DNA from: Rhodoferax sp.
GTDB taxonomy: Bacteria; Pseudomonadota; Gammaproteobacteria; Burkholderiales; Burkholderiaceae_C
Length of the DNA stretch: 37,039 bases
Assembly: GCA_020048255.1 (NCBI GenBank)
Contig: JAIFMR010000234.1
Coordinates: 1 to 37,039 of the forward strand
Reading direction: 5' to 3'
Shown here piece by piece: positions 24,732 to 34,316 of the stretch. How positions within the stretch are numbered: the stretch's first letter is position 1; the number at the start of each line of letters is the position of its first letter. The notes beneath the pieces were generated by a model that was not told where the DNA came from, did not search any database, and saw only the letters and a list, made by a program, of their open reading frames with translations. Both the position numbers and the translations under genes were made by a program.

Positions 24732-25121
24732 TCAGGGCGCTGAGATCGGTCCATTCCGTAGAGGGACCACGTCCGGCGATTTCGGTTGCTGGGCGGACAC
24801 TTTTTCCTGGATGCGATTCATGGCCGAAAACGCTTTTAATTTTCGCTCCATCTCATTCAATACCAGTTCCTGCCGGCGCAGCGGATCCAGCACCGCCCTT
24901 CGATTCTGCCGTGCCTGATGCAGACAGTCAGACACCGCAAACCGGGCATAACACAAACGCTCCGACTGCAAAAAAGCACTCTCATGAATGGTGCGTTCAG
25001 CCGAAATACGCCGGCGCTCGGCGACCAAATTGATGGACTGTACTTCCTGAGCAAAGGCGTGAGATGCCGCTAGCATCAATCCAATCCAAAGTAGATAACA
25101 GGCCAGGTCTTTGGATTTCAT
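24732..25121 (-). CDS. Small secreted/periplasmic protein of unknown function (129 aa)
   Basis: Signal peptide MKSKDLACYLLWIGLMLAASHAFAQ then a charged coiled-coil-like stretch with two cysteines (CYARFAVSDCL); overlaps zapE stop by 4 nt. Confidence 0.8.
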   Translation of the reverse strand: MKSKDLACYLLWIGLMLAASHAFAQEVQSINLVAERRRISAERTIHESAFLQSERLCYARFAVSDCLHQARQNRRAVLDPLRRQELVLNEMERKLKAFSAMNRIQEKVSAQQPKSPDVVPLRNGPISAP

Positions 25122-26215
25122 GTCAGCTTGGTATCCACATCACGGCGCTCCAGCGCCAAAAATTCTGCCGACTGCATTTCATTGATACGTGACACCGTGC
25201 GCACAAATTCATGAGCCATCTGCCCTTCGGTATAAAGCTGTTCGGCTGGAACCTCTCCCGACATGATCAGTTTGACTCGCCGATCGTAAAGCACGTCAAT
25301 CAGCCAAGTGAAACGCCTGGCCTCAGAGGACATTCTGGGGGGCATATGGGGCACATCGCTGAGCAGTACCGTGTGAAACTGCGTCGCCAACTCAAGGTAA
25401 TCGTTTTGAGATCGTGGCCCACCGCACAGGGTTTTGAAATCAAACCAGACCAAGCCACCCGCCTTGCGCCGCGCGTAGATCATTCGAGATTCAATCTGCA
25501 AAACAGGGGCTTCGTCCTGAGTTTCGGCCAAGCGTTCAAACGCGTCCTGCATGGCCGCGTCAGCTGACTCACCCAGTGGACAGTGATACAGCTGCAGTTG
25601 TTCCAGGGTGAGTCCCCGGTAGTCCGTGCCGTTGTCCACGTTCAGCACAGTCAATTGCGAGTTGAGCATGGCAATGGCTGGCAACAGGCGATCCCGATTG
25701 AGCCCATTGGGGTACAGATCGTCTGGTTTGAAATTGGAGGTGGTGACAAATCCCACACCGTTATCAAACAGGGCGGTCAATAAACGGTCCAGAATCATGG
25801 CATCGGTGATGTCCGCGACATGAAACTCGTCAAAGCAGATCAGCCGGTATTTTTCTGAAATCTGCCTGGCCAGCACGTTGAGTGGATTGGCTGTGCCCCG
25901 CAAATTGGCCAGTTCACGATGGACTTCGCGCATGAACTCATGAAAATGCAGCCGTACCTTGCGTTTTAGTGGGACTGCACTGTAAAAGCAATCCATCAAA
26001 AAACTCTTGCCACGCCCCACACCACCGTACATGTAAACGCCGCGTGGAATGGGGGGGTGATTGATCAGCTTCTTCAATGCATTGGAGCGCTTATCACGAA
26101 ACCGCCCCCACTCCCGAGCACAGGTTTCCAGAATTTGGATGGCCTTCAATTGCGCGGGGTCAGAGCTGTAGCCCCGCGCAATCAATTCCGCCTGGTAGGT
26201 CTTTCGAACAGTCAC
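25118..26215 (-). CDS. zapE: Cell division protein ZapE (AFG1-like ATPase)
   Basis: GVYMYGGVGRGKSFLMDCFY, LICFDEFHVADITDAMIL. Confidence 0.93.
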   Translation of the reverse strand: MTVRKTYQAELIARGYSSDPAQLKAIQILETCAREWGRFRDKRSNALKKLINHPPIPRGVYMYGGVGRGKSFLMDCFYSAVPLKRKVRLHFHEFMREVHRELANLRGTANPLNVLARQISEKYRLICFDEFHVADITDAMILDRLLTALFDNGVGFVTTSNFKPDDLYPNGLNRDRLLPAIAMLNSQLTVLNVDNGTDYRGLTLEQLQLYHCPLGESADAAMQDAFERLAETQDEAPVLQIESRMIYARRKAGGLVWFDFKTLCGGPRSQNDYLELATQFHTVLLSDVPHMPPRMSSEARRFTWLIDVLYDRRVKLIMSGEVPAEQLYTEGQMAHEFVRTVSRINEMQSAEFLALERRDVDTKLT

Positions 26216-26230
26216 TGGAGTTCAGTTGCT

Positions 26231-26282
26231 ACTATATAAATAGCTCTAGACCCTTTATTAATAAGGGCCAAGGGCACTTTAC
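26231..26282. repeat. Short dispersed intergenic repeat, copy 2
   Basis: TATATAAATAGCTCTAGACCCTTTATTAATAAGGGCCAAGGGCACTTTACAT; shares blocks and spacing with 4190-4240. Confidence 0.5.
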
Positions 26283-26291
26283 ATATTCATG

Positions 26292-27719
26292 TCAAAAGTT
26301 CAGCGTGCGCTTGTCGACCGCGAGTGCAGCTTCTTTGGTGGACTCGCTCAGGGACGGATGCGCATGACAAATGCGGGCGATGTCCTCGCTGCTGGCCCGG
26401 AACTCCATGGCCACAACGCATTCAGCAATCAATTCGCTGGCCATGGGGCCGACGATGTGCACGCCCAGAATCTCATCGGTTTTGGCATCGGCCAGCATTT
26501 TCACCATGCCGGTGGTGTCGCCCAATGCGCGCGCACGTCCGTTGGCCAGAAACGGAAAAGTACCCGCCTTGTACGCCACGCCATCGGCCTTGAGTTGCTG
26601 CTCGGTGCGACCCACCCAGGCAATCTCAGGGCTGGTGTAAATGACCCAGGGAATGGTGTTGAAGTTGACATGGCCATGCTGACCCGCAATGCGCTCAGCT
26701 ACCGCAACGCCCTCCTCTTCCGCTTTATGGGCCAACATCGGACCACGCACCACGTCACCCACGGCCCAGACACCGGGCAAATTGGTGCGGCAATCGCCGT
26801 CCACCACGATGGCGCCGCGCTCGTCAAGTTGTAAACCGACGGCTTCGGCATTCAAGCCAATGGTGTTGGGTACACGGCCAATCGAGACAATGAGTTTTTC
26901 GACATCCAGCGATTGGGCTTCACCCTTGGCATTGGTGTACGCAATACTCACGCCTTTTTTACTGGTTTTGATGTCGCCGACCTTCACACCCAGTTCAATT
27001 TTGAGCCCTTGTTTGTCAAAGGCCTTTTTGGCTTCCTTGGCAATTTGCTCGTCCACCGCACCCAAGAATGTTGGCAAACCTTCCAAAATGGTGACTTCAG
27101 CTCCCAAACGGCGCCAGACCGAACCCATTTCAAGACCAATCACGCCAGAGCCAATTAAGCCGAGCTTTTTGGGTGCGCTCTGGATGCGCAAGGCGCCGTC
27201 GTTCGACAGGATCAGTTCTTCGTCAAAAGGGGTTCCGGGCAGCGCGCGGGCGTTGGATCCTGTCGCCACAATGATCTGTTGACCCACAATGTTTTCTTCA
27301 GCCGCGCCAGTGACCTTAATTTCGTAGCCGCCATCTGCCACCTTAACAAACGAAGCGCGCCCATGGAAGAAGCTGATCTTGTTCTTCTTGAACAAGTACA
27401 AAATGCCGTCGTTGTTTTGCTTGACCACGTTGTCTTTGCGCGCCACCATTTTGGCCACATCCATCGCCAAGCCCTTGACAGTGATGCCATGGTCAGCGAA
27501 GTGGTGACTGGCTTGCTCAAAATGCTCAGTTGACTGAAGCAAGGCCTTGGAAGGAATGCAGCCCACATTGGTGCAGGTGCCACCTGGTGCCGGGCCGCCC
27601 TTGGCGTTTTTCCACTCGTCAATACACGCCACGTTTTTGCCCAGTTGGGCAGCCCGAATGGCGGCAATGTAGCCACCAGGGCCACCACCAATCACGATCA
27701 CATCAAATTGCTTGCTCAT
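26292..27719 (-). CDS. lpdA: Dihydrolipoyl dehydrogenase
   Basis: GGGPGGYIAAIRAAQLG, GGTCTNVGCIPSKALLQ, HAHPSLSE. Confidence 0.96.
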   Translation of the reverse strand: MSKQFDVIVIGGGPGGYIAAIRAAQLGKNVACIDEWKNAKGGPAPGGTCTNVGCIPSKALLQSTEHFEQASHHFADHGITVKGLAMDVAKMVARKDNVVKQNNDGILYLFKKNKISFFHGRASFVKVADGGYEIKVTGAAEENIVGQQIIVATGSNARALPGTPFDEELILSNDGALRIQSAPKKLGLIGSGVIGLEMGSVWRRLGAEVTILEGLPTFLGAVDEQIAKEAKKAFDKQGLKIELGVKVGDIKTSKKGVSIAYTNAKGEAQSLDVEKLIVSIGRVPNTIGLNAEAVGLQLDERGAIVVDGDCRTNLPGVWAVGDVVRGPMLAHKAEEEGVAVAERIAGQHGHVNFNTIPWVIYTSPEIAWVGRTEQQLKADGVAYKAGTFPFLANGRARALGDTTGMVKMLADAKTDEILGVHIVGPMASELIAECVVAMEFRASSEDIARICHAHPSLSESTKEAALAVDKRTLNF

Positions 27720-27773
27720 TTTTTACTTTCTAATTTCCATGACTCACCGCCACGCCGTTGAATGAAATAACTC

Positions 27774-27794
27774 GTTAGCGACTAGCGACTAGCG
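27774..27794. repeat. Triplicate 7-bp tandem repeat
   Basis: GTTAGCG-ACTAGCG-ACTAGCG in the sucB-lpdA spacer. Confidence 0.6.
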
Positions 27795-27898
27795 GCGTGC
27801 GTTGGGTGTCTGACGCAGCAAAATCAAGGAGGAGGATTGGGGCTCACCCCAATCCGGGGGACATTTGCGGAGTCAGATACTCAATGCGCGCTGCGGGT
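27788..27898. repeat. ~111-bp imperfect inverted repeat with a perfect central hairpin (MITE-like or structured RNA)
   Basis: Arms 27788-27822 and 27864-27898 (26/35 identical to reverse complement by manual alignment); centre GGATTGGGG-CTCA-CCCCAATCC at 27834-27855. Confidence 0.75.
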
Positions 27899-27932
27899 AT
27901 ATGCGAATTACGCAGGTTTGATGAAGTGATAT

Positions 27933-29210
27933 TTAGATATCAAACAGCAGACGCGCCGGATCTTCCAGCGCTTCCTTCATCGCCACCAGCCCCAGCACCG
28001 CTTCGCGGCCGTCAATGATCCGGTGGTCATAAGACATGGCAAAGTAATTCATCGGGCGCACCACCACCTGGCCGTTTTCAACCATGGCTCGGTCTTTGGT
28101 AGCGTGCACACCCAAAATCGCACTTTGGGGTGGGTTGATGATGGGCGTAGACATCATGGAGCCGAAGGTGCCGCCGTTGCTGATCGAGAAGGTACCGCCG
28201 GTCATTTCTTCCATGCCCAGCTTGCCATCACGGGCCTTGGTGCCAAATTCGGCAATCTTCTTCTCGATGTCCGCAAAACTCATCTGGTCGGCATTACGCA
28301 AAATAGGCACCACCAAACCCCGTGGTGAACCCACGGCAATACCCACGTCAAAGTAGCCGTGATAAACAATGTCTGTGCCATCTACCGAGGCATTGAGCAC
28401 CGGGAACTTCTTCAAAGCGTGAACCGCAGCTTTGACAAAAAAGCTCATGAAACCGAGCTTGACGCCATGTTCTTTCTCAAAACGCTCTTGCATGCGCTTG
28501 CGCATCTCCATTACCGGCGCCATGTTGATCTCATTGAACGTGGTCAGAATGGCGTTGGTGGATTGAGACTGAAGCAAACGTTCGGCCACACGTGCGCGCA
28601 AACGGCTCATGGGAACGCGTTGCTCAGGGCGGCCGCTCAAGGCATCCGCCAAGCTGCTGGCTGGCGCTGCCACTTGAGGCAATAAAGGTGCTGAAGCCTT
28701 TGATGGTATTGCGGGAGCTGCTACAACTTTAGGTGCATCAACAGCGGCCAAAACGTCCCCCTTGGTGACGCGGCCATCCTTGCCAGTGCCAGCCACTGAG
28801 CCGGCAGCCAACTGGTTGTCTGCCATCAGTTTGGCTGCAGCGGGCATCGCCACGCCAGACATGGAGGAACTTGTTGCCACCGGCGCTGCCGGGGCAGCAG
28901 CCGCAGCCGCTGATACCGCAGCCATGGCCACCGTCACCGGTGCAGGTGTGGCCACGTTACCAGCGACACCCTCGGTGTCGATGCGGGCAATCAGTTGATC
29001 TGCGGCCACGGTGCTGCCGTCGGCTTGGACAATTTCAACAATCACACCGGCAGCAGGTGCGGGAACTTCCAGCACCACTTTGTCGGTTTCGACATCAATA
29101 AGGATCTCATCCACAGCGACAGCGTCGCCGACTTTTTTCTTCCATTGCAACAAAGTGGCTTCAGCCACAGATTCAGACAGTTGCGGGACTTTGACTTCTA
29201 CGAGTGCCAT
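27933..29210 (-). CDS. sucB: Dihydrolipoyllysine-residue succinyltransferase (2-oxoglutarate dehydrogenase E2)
   Basis: Lipoyl [15 protein letters not shown]3-binding domain, [12 protein letters not shown]. Start at [13 protein letters not shown]. Confidence 0.96.
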   Translation of the reverse strand: MALVEVKVPQLSESVAEATLLQWKKKVGDAVAVDEILIDVETDKVVLEVPAPAAGVIVEIVQADGSTVAADQLIARIDTEGVAGNVATPAPVTVAMAAVSAAAAAAPAAPVATSSSMSGVAMPAAAKLMADNQLAAGSVAGTGKDGRVTKGDVLAAVDAPKVVAAPAIPSKASAPLLPQVAAPASSLADALSGRPEQRVPMSRLRARVAERLLQSQSTNAILTTFNEINMAPVMEMRKRMQERFEKEHGVKLGFMSFFVKAAVHALKKFPVLNASVDGTDIVYHGYFDVGIAVGSPRGLVVPILRNADQMSFADIEKKIAEFGTKARDGKLGMEEMTGGTFSISNGGTFGSMMSTPIINPPQSAILGVHATKDRAMVENGQVVVRPMNYFAMSYDHRIIDGREAVLGLVAMKEALEDPARLLFDI

Positions 29211-29291
29211 AACAATTCTTTCAAAAAATAATCTTGAGGGTTTGCAAAGCGGGACAAGAACCCGCTGCAAACGGTTAACTGGGGGGCGACC

Positions 29292-32159
29292 TTACTTGGT
29301 CAAGATAAAGCCTTTGAGCTTGCCAAAGGCGCCTTCTACCAGCGCCTTTTGCTGCTCCTGGTGCAGATGGGAGTAACCCACCGCAGGCGATGCCGAAGCA
29401 GCCCGGCCGGAATACCCCAGCTTTTGACCCTCAAGCATGTTTTCGTGAATGTAATGCTGCACGAAGAACCAGGCGCCCTGGTTCTGCGGTTCATCCTGAG
29501 TCCACACGACCTCGGTGGCGTTGGGATACTTCTTCAATTCCGCTGCAAACGCCTTGTGCGGGAACGGATACAACTGCTCAATCCGAATGATGGCCACATC
29601 GTCTGCACCCTTTTCCTCGCGCTTCTTGGACAAGTCGTAATACACCTTGCCTGAGCAGGCCACCACACGCTTGACTTTGTCGGCCTTGAGTGCCTTGTTG
29701 TCAGGAATGATGGTCTGGAAGCAGCCTTTGGTGAACTCAGACAAGGGAGACGCTGCATCTTTGTGACGCAGCAGCGACTTGGGCGTGAAAATCACCAGAG
29801 GTTTGCGCAGGTTACGCACCATCTGGCGGCGCAACACGTGAAAGATCTGGCTGGCCGTGGTCGGTTGCACCAACTGCATATTGGTGTCAGCCGCCAACTG
29901 CATGAAACGCTCGACACGTGCAGAGGAATGCTCCGGGCCCTGGCCTTCGTAGCCGTGGGGCAGCATCAGCGTGATGCCGTTGACACGGCCCCACTTGACT
30001 TCACCTGAGGCAATGAACTGGTCAATCACCACCTGGGCGCCGTTAGCGAAATCGCCAAACTGGGCTTCCCAAATCACCAAGGTGTTGGGGTCGTTGGATG
30101 CATAACCATATTCAAACCCCAGCACCGCTTCTTCGGACAGGATGGAGTCAATGACAACAAATGGCGACTGGTTCTCGGCCACGTTTTGTAAGGGTACGTA
30201 GGTACCCACGTCCCACTTTTCGCGGTTCTGGTCGTGGATGACGGCATGACGGTGGGTAAACGTGCCCCGGCCACAGTCTTCACCCGACAAGCGAACCGGG
30301 TAACCACTGGCCACCAACGAGGCAAAGGCCATGTGCTCGCCCATGCCCCAATCCACCGGAATGTCGCCCCGACCCATGGCGGCCCGGTCGTCATAGACTT
30401 TTTTCACCAGTGGATGCGGTGTCAGGCTGGTCGGCATGGTGGTGATCTTGTCAGCCAGACGCTTCCACTCTGACATCGGAATGGCCGTGTCACCGGCATC
30501 CGTCCATTTTTTCCCCAGGAAGGGGGTCCAATCCACCGCGTACTTGCTCTTGAAGTTGGTCAACACCGGGTCCGTCGTGTGTTTACCCGCATCCATGGCC
30601 GCACGAAACGCCTTGAACATGTCGTCACCCAGCGTGGCACCCAGCCCTTGTGCAGCCAGCTTGTCGGCATACAGCTTGCGCGTGCCCGGATGCTGAGCAA
30701 TCTTCTTGTACATCAGTGGTTGAGTCAGCGCCGGGGTGTCTTGCTCGTTGTGGCCCAACTTACGGAAACAAATGATGTCCAGCACCACGTCTTTGCGGAA
30801 CTCCATGCGGTATTCCAGCGCCCACTGCATGGCCATGACCACGGCTTCAGGGTCATCACCGTTGACGTGCATCACGGGCGCTTCCACGCCCTTCACAATG
30901 TCGGTGCAATACAGCGTGGAGCGGTAGTCACGCGGGTCGGAGGTGGTGAAGCCGATCTGGTTGTTGATGATCAGGTGCACCGTGCCAGCCGTGGTGTAGC
31001 CACGGGTCTGTGCCAGCGCCAGGGTTTCCTGGTTGACGCCCTGGCCCGCAAAAGCGGCATCACCGTGTACCAACACGGGGAGCACCTGGCGGCCGGTCGG
31101 ATCGGCGCGGCGGTCCATGCGGGCGCGCACCGAGCCTTCCACTACCGGATTGACAATTTCAAGGTGTGATGGGTTGAACGCCAGGCTCAAGTGCACCGGG
31201 CCGCCAGGGGTGGTCACATCCGAGCTGAATCCCTGGTGGTATTTGACATCACCGGCTGGCAGGTCTTCAGGGGCGGTGTGATCAAACTCGGCAAACAGGT
31301 CGGCAGGCAACTTGCCCAGGGTGTTGACAAGCACGTTCAGGCGGCCCCGGTGCGCCATACCAATCACAATTTCTTGCACGCCCAGACTGCCGGCTTGTTG
31401 AATCAGCTGGTCCATAGCGGCAATAAAGCTCTCGCCACCTTCCAGTGAAAAACGCTTCTGACCAACATACTTGGTGTGCAGGAAACGCTCCAACCCCTCA
31501 GCCGCAGTCAGTCGATCCAGAATGTGCTTCTTTTGATCGGCGTTGAAATTGGGCTTGCTGCGAACACTTTCGAGCTTTTGTTGCCACCAGCGTTTTTGCG
31601 TCTGATCGGTCAGGTACTGGTATTCGGCGCCAATGGTGCCGCAATAGGTTTCGCGCAGCGAGTTCAACAACTCGCGCAAAGGCATCTTGTCTTTGCCGAA
31701 GAAGGTATTGCTGGTGTCAAACACCGTCTCGAAGTCGGCGTCCTTGAAGCCATAAAAAGCCGGGTCAAGCTCAGGAATGTTCGGGCGCTCCGTGCGTTTG
31801 AGTGGATCCAGGTCAGCCCAGCTGGCACCCACATTGCGGTAAGCGGCAATCAGCTGCTGTGCTGCTGTGCGCTTGCGGCCCATTTCGGCGTCCACGCTGG
31901 CCACCACCACCTTGGTGCCACCCGCCTTGGCACGCTGCGCAAACGCGTCAATCACGGGTTGGTGCGGAATGTCCTTGGCGTTACTGCCGTCCACTGCTGG
32001 CACATGCTGCAATGCATCAAAGTAATCTCGCCAGGAATCGGGCACACTGCCTGGATTGGCCAGGTAGTTTTCGTACATCTCTTCGACGTACGGGGCGTTG
32101 CCACCAAAAAGATAGGTGTTCGCCTGATAGGCCTGATAGACCGTGTTTGTCTCACTCAT
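29292..32159 (-). CDS. sucA: 2-oxoglutarate dehydrogenase E1
   Basis: GMAHRGRLNVLVN, HGDAAFAGQGV, NNQIGFTTSDPRD, HGYEGQGPEHSSAR. Confidence 0.97.
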   Translation of the reverse strand: MSETNTVYQAYQANTYLFGGNAPYVEEMYENYLANPGSVPDSWRDYFDALQHVPAVDGSNAKDIPHQPVIDAFAQRAKAGGTKVVVASVDAEMGRKRTAAQQLIAAYRNVGASWADLDPLKRTERPNIPELDPAFYGFKDADFETVFDTSNTFFGKDKMPLRELLNSLRETYCGTIGAEYQYLTDQTQKRWWQQKLESVRSKPNFNADQKKHILDRLTAAEGLERFLHTKYVGQKRFSLEGGESFIAAMDQLIQQAGSLGVQEIVIGMAHRGRLNVLVNTLGKLPADLFAEFDHTAPEDLPAGDVKYHQGFSSDVTTPGGPVHLSLAFNPSHLEIVNPVVEGSVRARMDRRADPTGRQVLPVLVHGDAAFAGQGVNQETLALAQTRGYTTAGTVHLIINNQIGFTTSDPRDYRSTLYCTDIVKGVEAPVMHVNGDDPEAVVMAMQWALEYRMEFRKDVVLDIICFRKLGHNEQDTPALTQPLMYKKIAQHPGTRKLYADKLAAQGLGATLGDDMFKAFRAAMDAGKHTTDPVLTNFKSKYAVDWTPFLGKKWTDAGDTAIPMSEWKRLADKITTMPTSLTPHPLVKKVYDDRAAMGRGDIPVDWGMGEHMAFASLVASGYPVRLSGEDCGRGTFTHRHAVIHDQNREKWDVGTYVPLQNVAENQSPFVVIDSILSEEAVLGFEYGYASNDPNTLVIWEAQFGDFANGAQVVIDQFIASGEVKWGRVNGITLMLPHGYEGQGPEHSSARVERFMQLAADTNMQLVQPTTASQIFHVLRRQMVRNLRKPLVIFTPKSLLRHKDAASPLSEFTKGCFQTIIPDNKALKADKVKRVVACSGKVYYDLSKKREEKGADDVAIIRIEQLYPFPHKAFAAELKKYPNATEVVWTQDEPQNQGAWFFVQHYIHENMLEGQKLGYSGRAASASPAVGYSHLHQEQQKALVEGAFGKLKGFILTK

Positions 32160-32175
32160 GTTTCGCTGACTTTCA

Positions 32176-32223
32176 TTTCCCTTGGGGAAACTTTAGCTGG
32201 TTAAAGCTGATGGTTAATTAACC
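32176..32223 (-). promoter_or_regulatory. sucA leader with three consecutive inverted repeats
   Basis: + strand: TTTCCC-TTG-GGGAAA (32176-32190), CTTTA-GCTGGT-TAAAG (32191-32206), GGTTAATTAACC (32212-32223). Confidence 0.5.
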
Positions 32224-32295
32224 TCCCGCGTCACGGCTTGACCGTTTGGCGGATGCGACAGTGGCGTTGGAAGGGCCTGGAACAGGCAAAATTGT

Positions 32296-32313
32296 GCGCC
32301 ACCAAGATGGCGC
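32296..32313 (-). terminator. Hairpin downstream of prpE, weak terminator candidate
   Basis: GCGCCA-CCAAGA-TGGCGC; on the minus strand followed by ACAATTTTG. Confidence 0.4.
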
Positions 32314-32345
32314 GAGTCTTACATCGGTTTGATATTTCGCAATTT

Positions 32346-34195
32346 TTATGGGGTCACCAAGTCCTTGATTTGCTGGAGTGCAGCGGGGTCATCCATGGTG
32401 GTCAGATCGCCCGGGTCACGCCCCTCGCACACGGCGGCAATGGCACGGCGCAGGCATTTGCCGCTGCGGGTTTTTGGCAGCACCGTCACAAAACGAACCC
32501 GCGCCGGGCGTGCCACTGCACCCAGGTCTTTGTCCACCAGTTTGAAAACCTCTGCTTCCAGCGCCAAGGCACTGGCGTCGTCAGTTACCAGCGCCGGGTT
32601 TTTCAACACGGCAAAAGCCATCGCCACCTGGCCCTTGAGCTGGTCTGCCACACCCACCACCGCCACTTCAGCAATGTTCGGATGAGCGGCGATGCTCTCT
32701 TCAATTTCGCGGGTGCCCAGTCGATGGCCGGCCACGTTGATCACGTCGTCGGTGCGTCCCAGAATGAAGTAGTAGCCATCGGCATCCCGAATGCCCCAAT
32801 CAAAGGTGGAGTACACCAGCTTGCCTGGCACACTCTTCCAGTAGGTGTTGACAAAGCGTTCATCATCGCGCCAGACGGTTTGCATGCAGCCGGGAGGCAG
32901 TGGGCCTTCTACCGCCACCACGCCCTTCTGGTTAGGACCCACCAGCTCTTCGCCGGTCTGGTCATCAAGCAGCTTCACGTCATAGCCATACACGGCCTTG
33001 CCCGGTGAGCCAAATTTGCTTTTCGCCTGTTCAACCCCATTGCAGAGCGACAAAATCGGCCAGCCGGTCTCGGTTTGCCAGTAGTTGTCAATGATCGGTT
33101 TGCCCAGACCGGCACTGATCCACTGTGCTGTGGGCTCATCCAGCGGTTCACCGGCCAAGAACAACGCCCGCAAGCTTGATAGATCGTATTTAGTCAACAG
33201 CGCTGGGTCCTGTTTTTTGAGCACCCGAACAGCCGTTGGCGCACTGAACATCACTGTGACCTTGTATTTTTCCACCAGGCTCCACCAGATTCCGCCGTCG
33301 GGTCGGGTTGGCAGGCCCTCGTACATGATGGTCGCCATGCCGGCAATCAGCGGGCCGTAAATGATGTAACTGTGGCCCACCACCCAGCCAATGTCGCTGG
33401 TCGAGAAATAGGTTTCACCGGCGTTGCCCGCATAAATGTGCTTCATGCTGGCTGCCAATGCAACGCAATAGCCACCCGTGTCACGCTGCACGCCTTTGGG
33501 TTTGCCAGTGGTTCCGCTGGTGTACAGCGTGTAGCTGGGGTGGGTTGCATCCACCCACTCGCACGGCACCACGGTCCGCAGGTGCTTTTCTCGCAAGTTA
33601 CCCCATAATTGGTCTCTGCCCGCAACCAAATTCATGGCCGACATGCCACGGTCAACCAACAGAACGGCTTCTGGCTTGTATTTGGACAGCGAAATGGCTT
33701 CATCCAGCAGCGGCTTGTAAGGTACTGGCTTGCCACCCCGTGACCCTGCATCGGCACTCACAATCACCTTGGGCTCGGCGTCTTCAATGCGTGACGCCAG
33801 CGACCCGGAGGCAAAACCATGGCAAAGGCCGCCTCGGGGATCATCGGCATGTAAATCAGCACCCGGTCACCTTTGGTGACACCCAGGTCCTTCAGTGTGG
33901 CCGCCATGCGCTGCACTTCAGCATGCAGTTCAGTGAACGAATAGACTTTTTCCTGGTTGGTTTCAGTCGAAACAAAAATCAGGGCAGCTTGGTCTGGACG
34001 GGTGGCCAAGTGCCGGTCTACGGCGTTATGGCACAAATTGGTGACACCGCCGACAAACCATTTCGCAAAGGGTGGGTTGCTGTAGTCGCAAATTTGTTGC
34101 GGCTGAACTTTCCAGTCCACCAACTGCGCTTGCTCACCCCAAAAACTGTCACGGTCAGCAAGAGATCGTTGGTGAAATTCTGCGTAGCTTGTCAT
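32346..34195 (-). pseudogene. prpE: Propionyl-CoA synthetase PrpE, split into two ORFs by an apparent ~46-nt out-of-frame deletion near 33817-33822
   Basis: ORF 33764..34195 (MTSYAEFHQRSLADRDSFWGEQAQLVDW...RVLIYMPMIPEAAFAM, then out of frame) and ORF 32346..33767 (VIVSADAGSRGGKPVPYKPLLDEAI...YTSGTTGKPKGVQRDTGGY...). Confidence 0.85.
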
Positions 34196-34228
34196 GGGCT
34201 GTCTCCGATTGTTGTGGAATAAACTGAA

Positions 34229-34242
34229 TTCATAATTATGAA
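34229..34242. promoter_or_regulatory. Perfect 14-bp palindrome upstream of prpE, candidate operator
   Basis: TTCATAATTATGAA, about 35 bp upstream of the prpE start. Confidence 0.45.
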
Positions 34243-34316
34243 GGGTGAACTTGCTGCACGCTGACTACATGAGCAACTTGTCAGCCTCACAAGGCTCCAG
34301 CAAGAAACTCGGAGGC

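Noticed and set aside
28850-28960. Alanine-rich low-complexity stretch in sucB
   Set aside because: Normal flexible linker between the lipoyl and E3-binding domains of E2 proteins.
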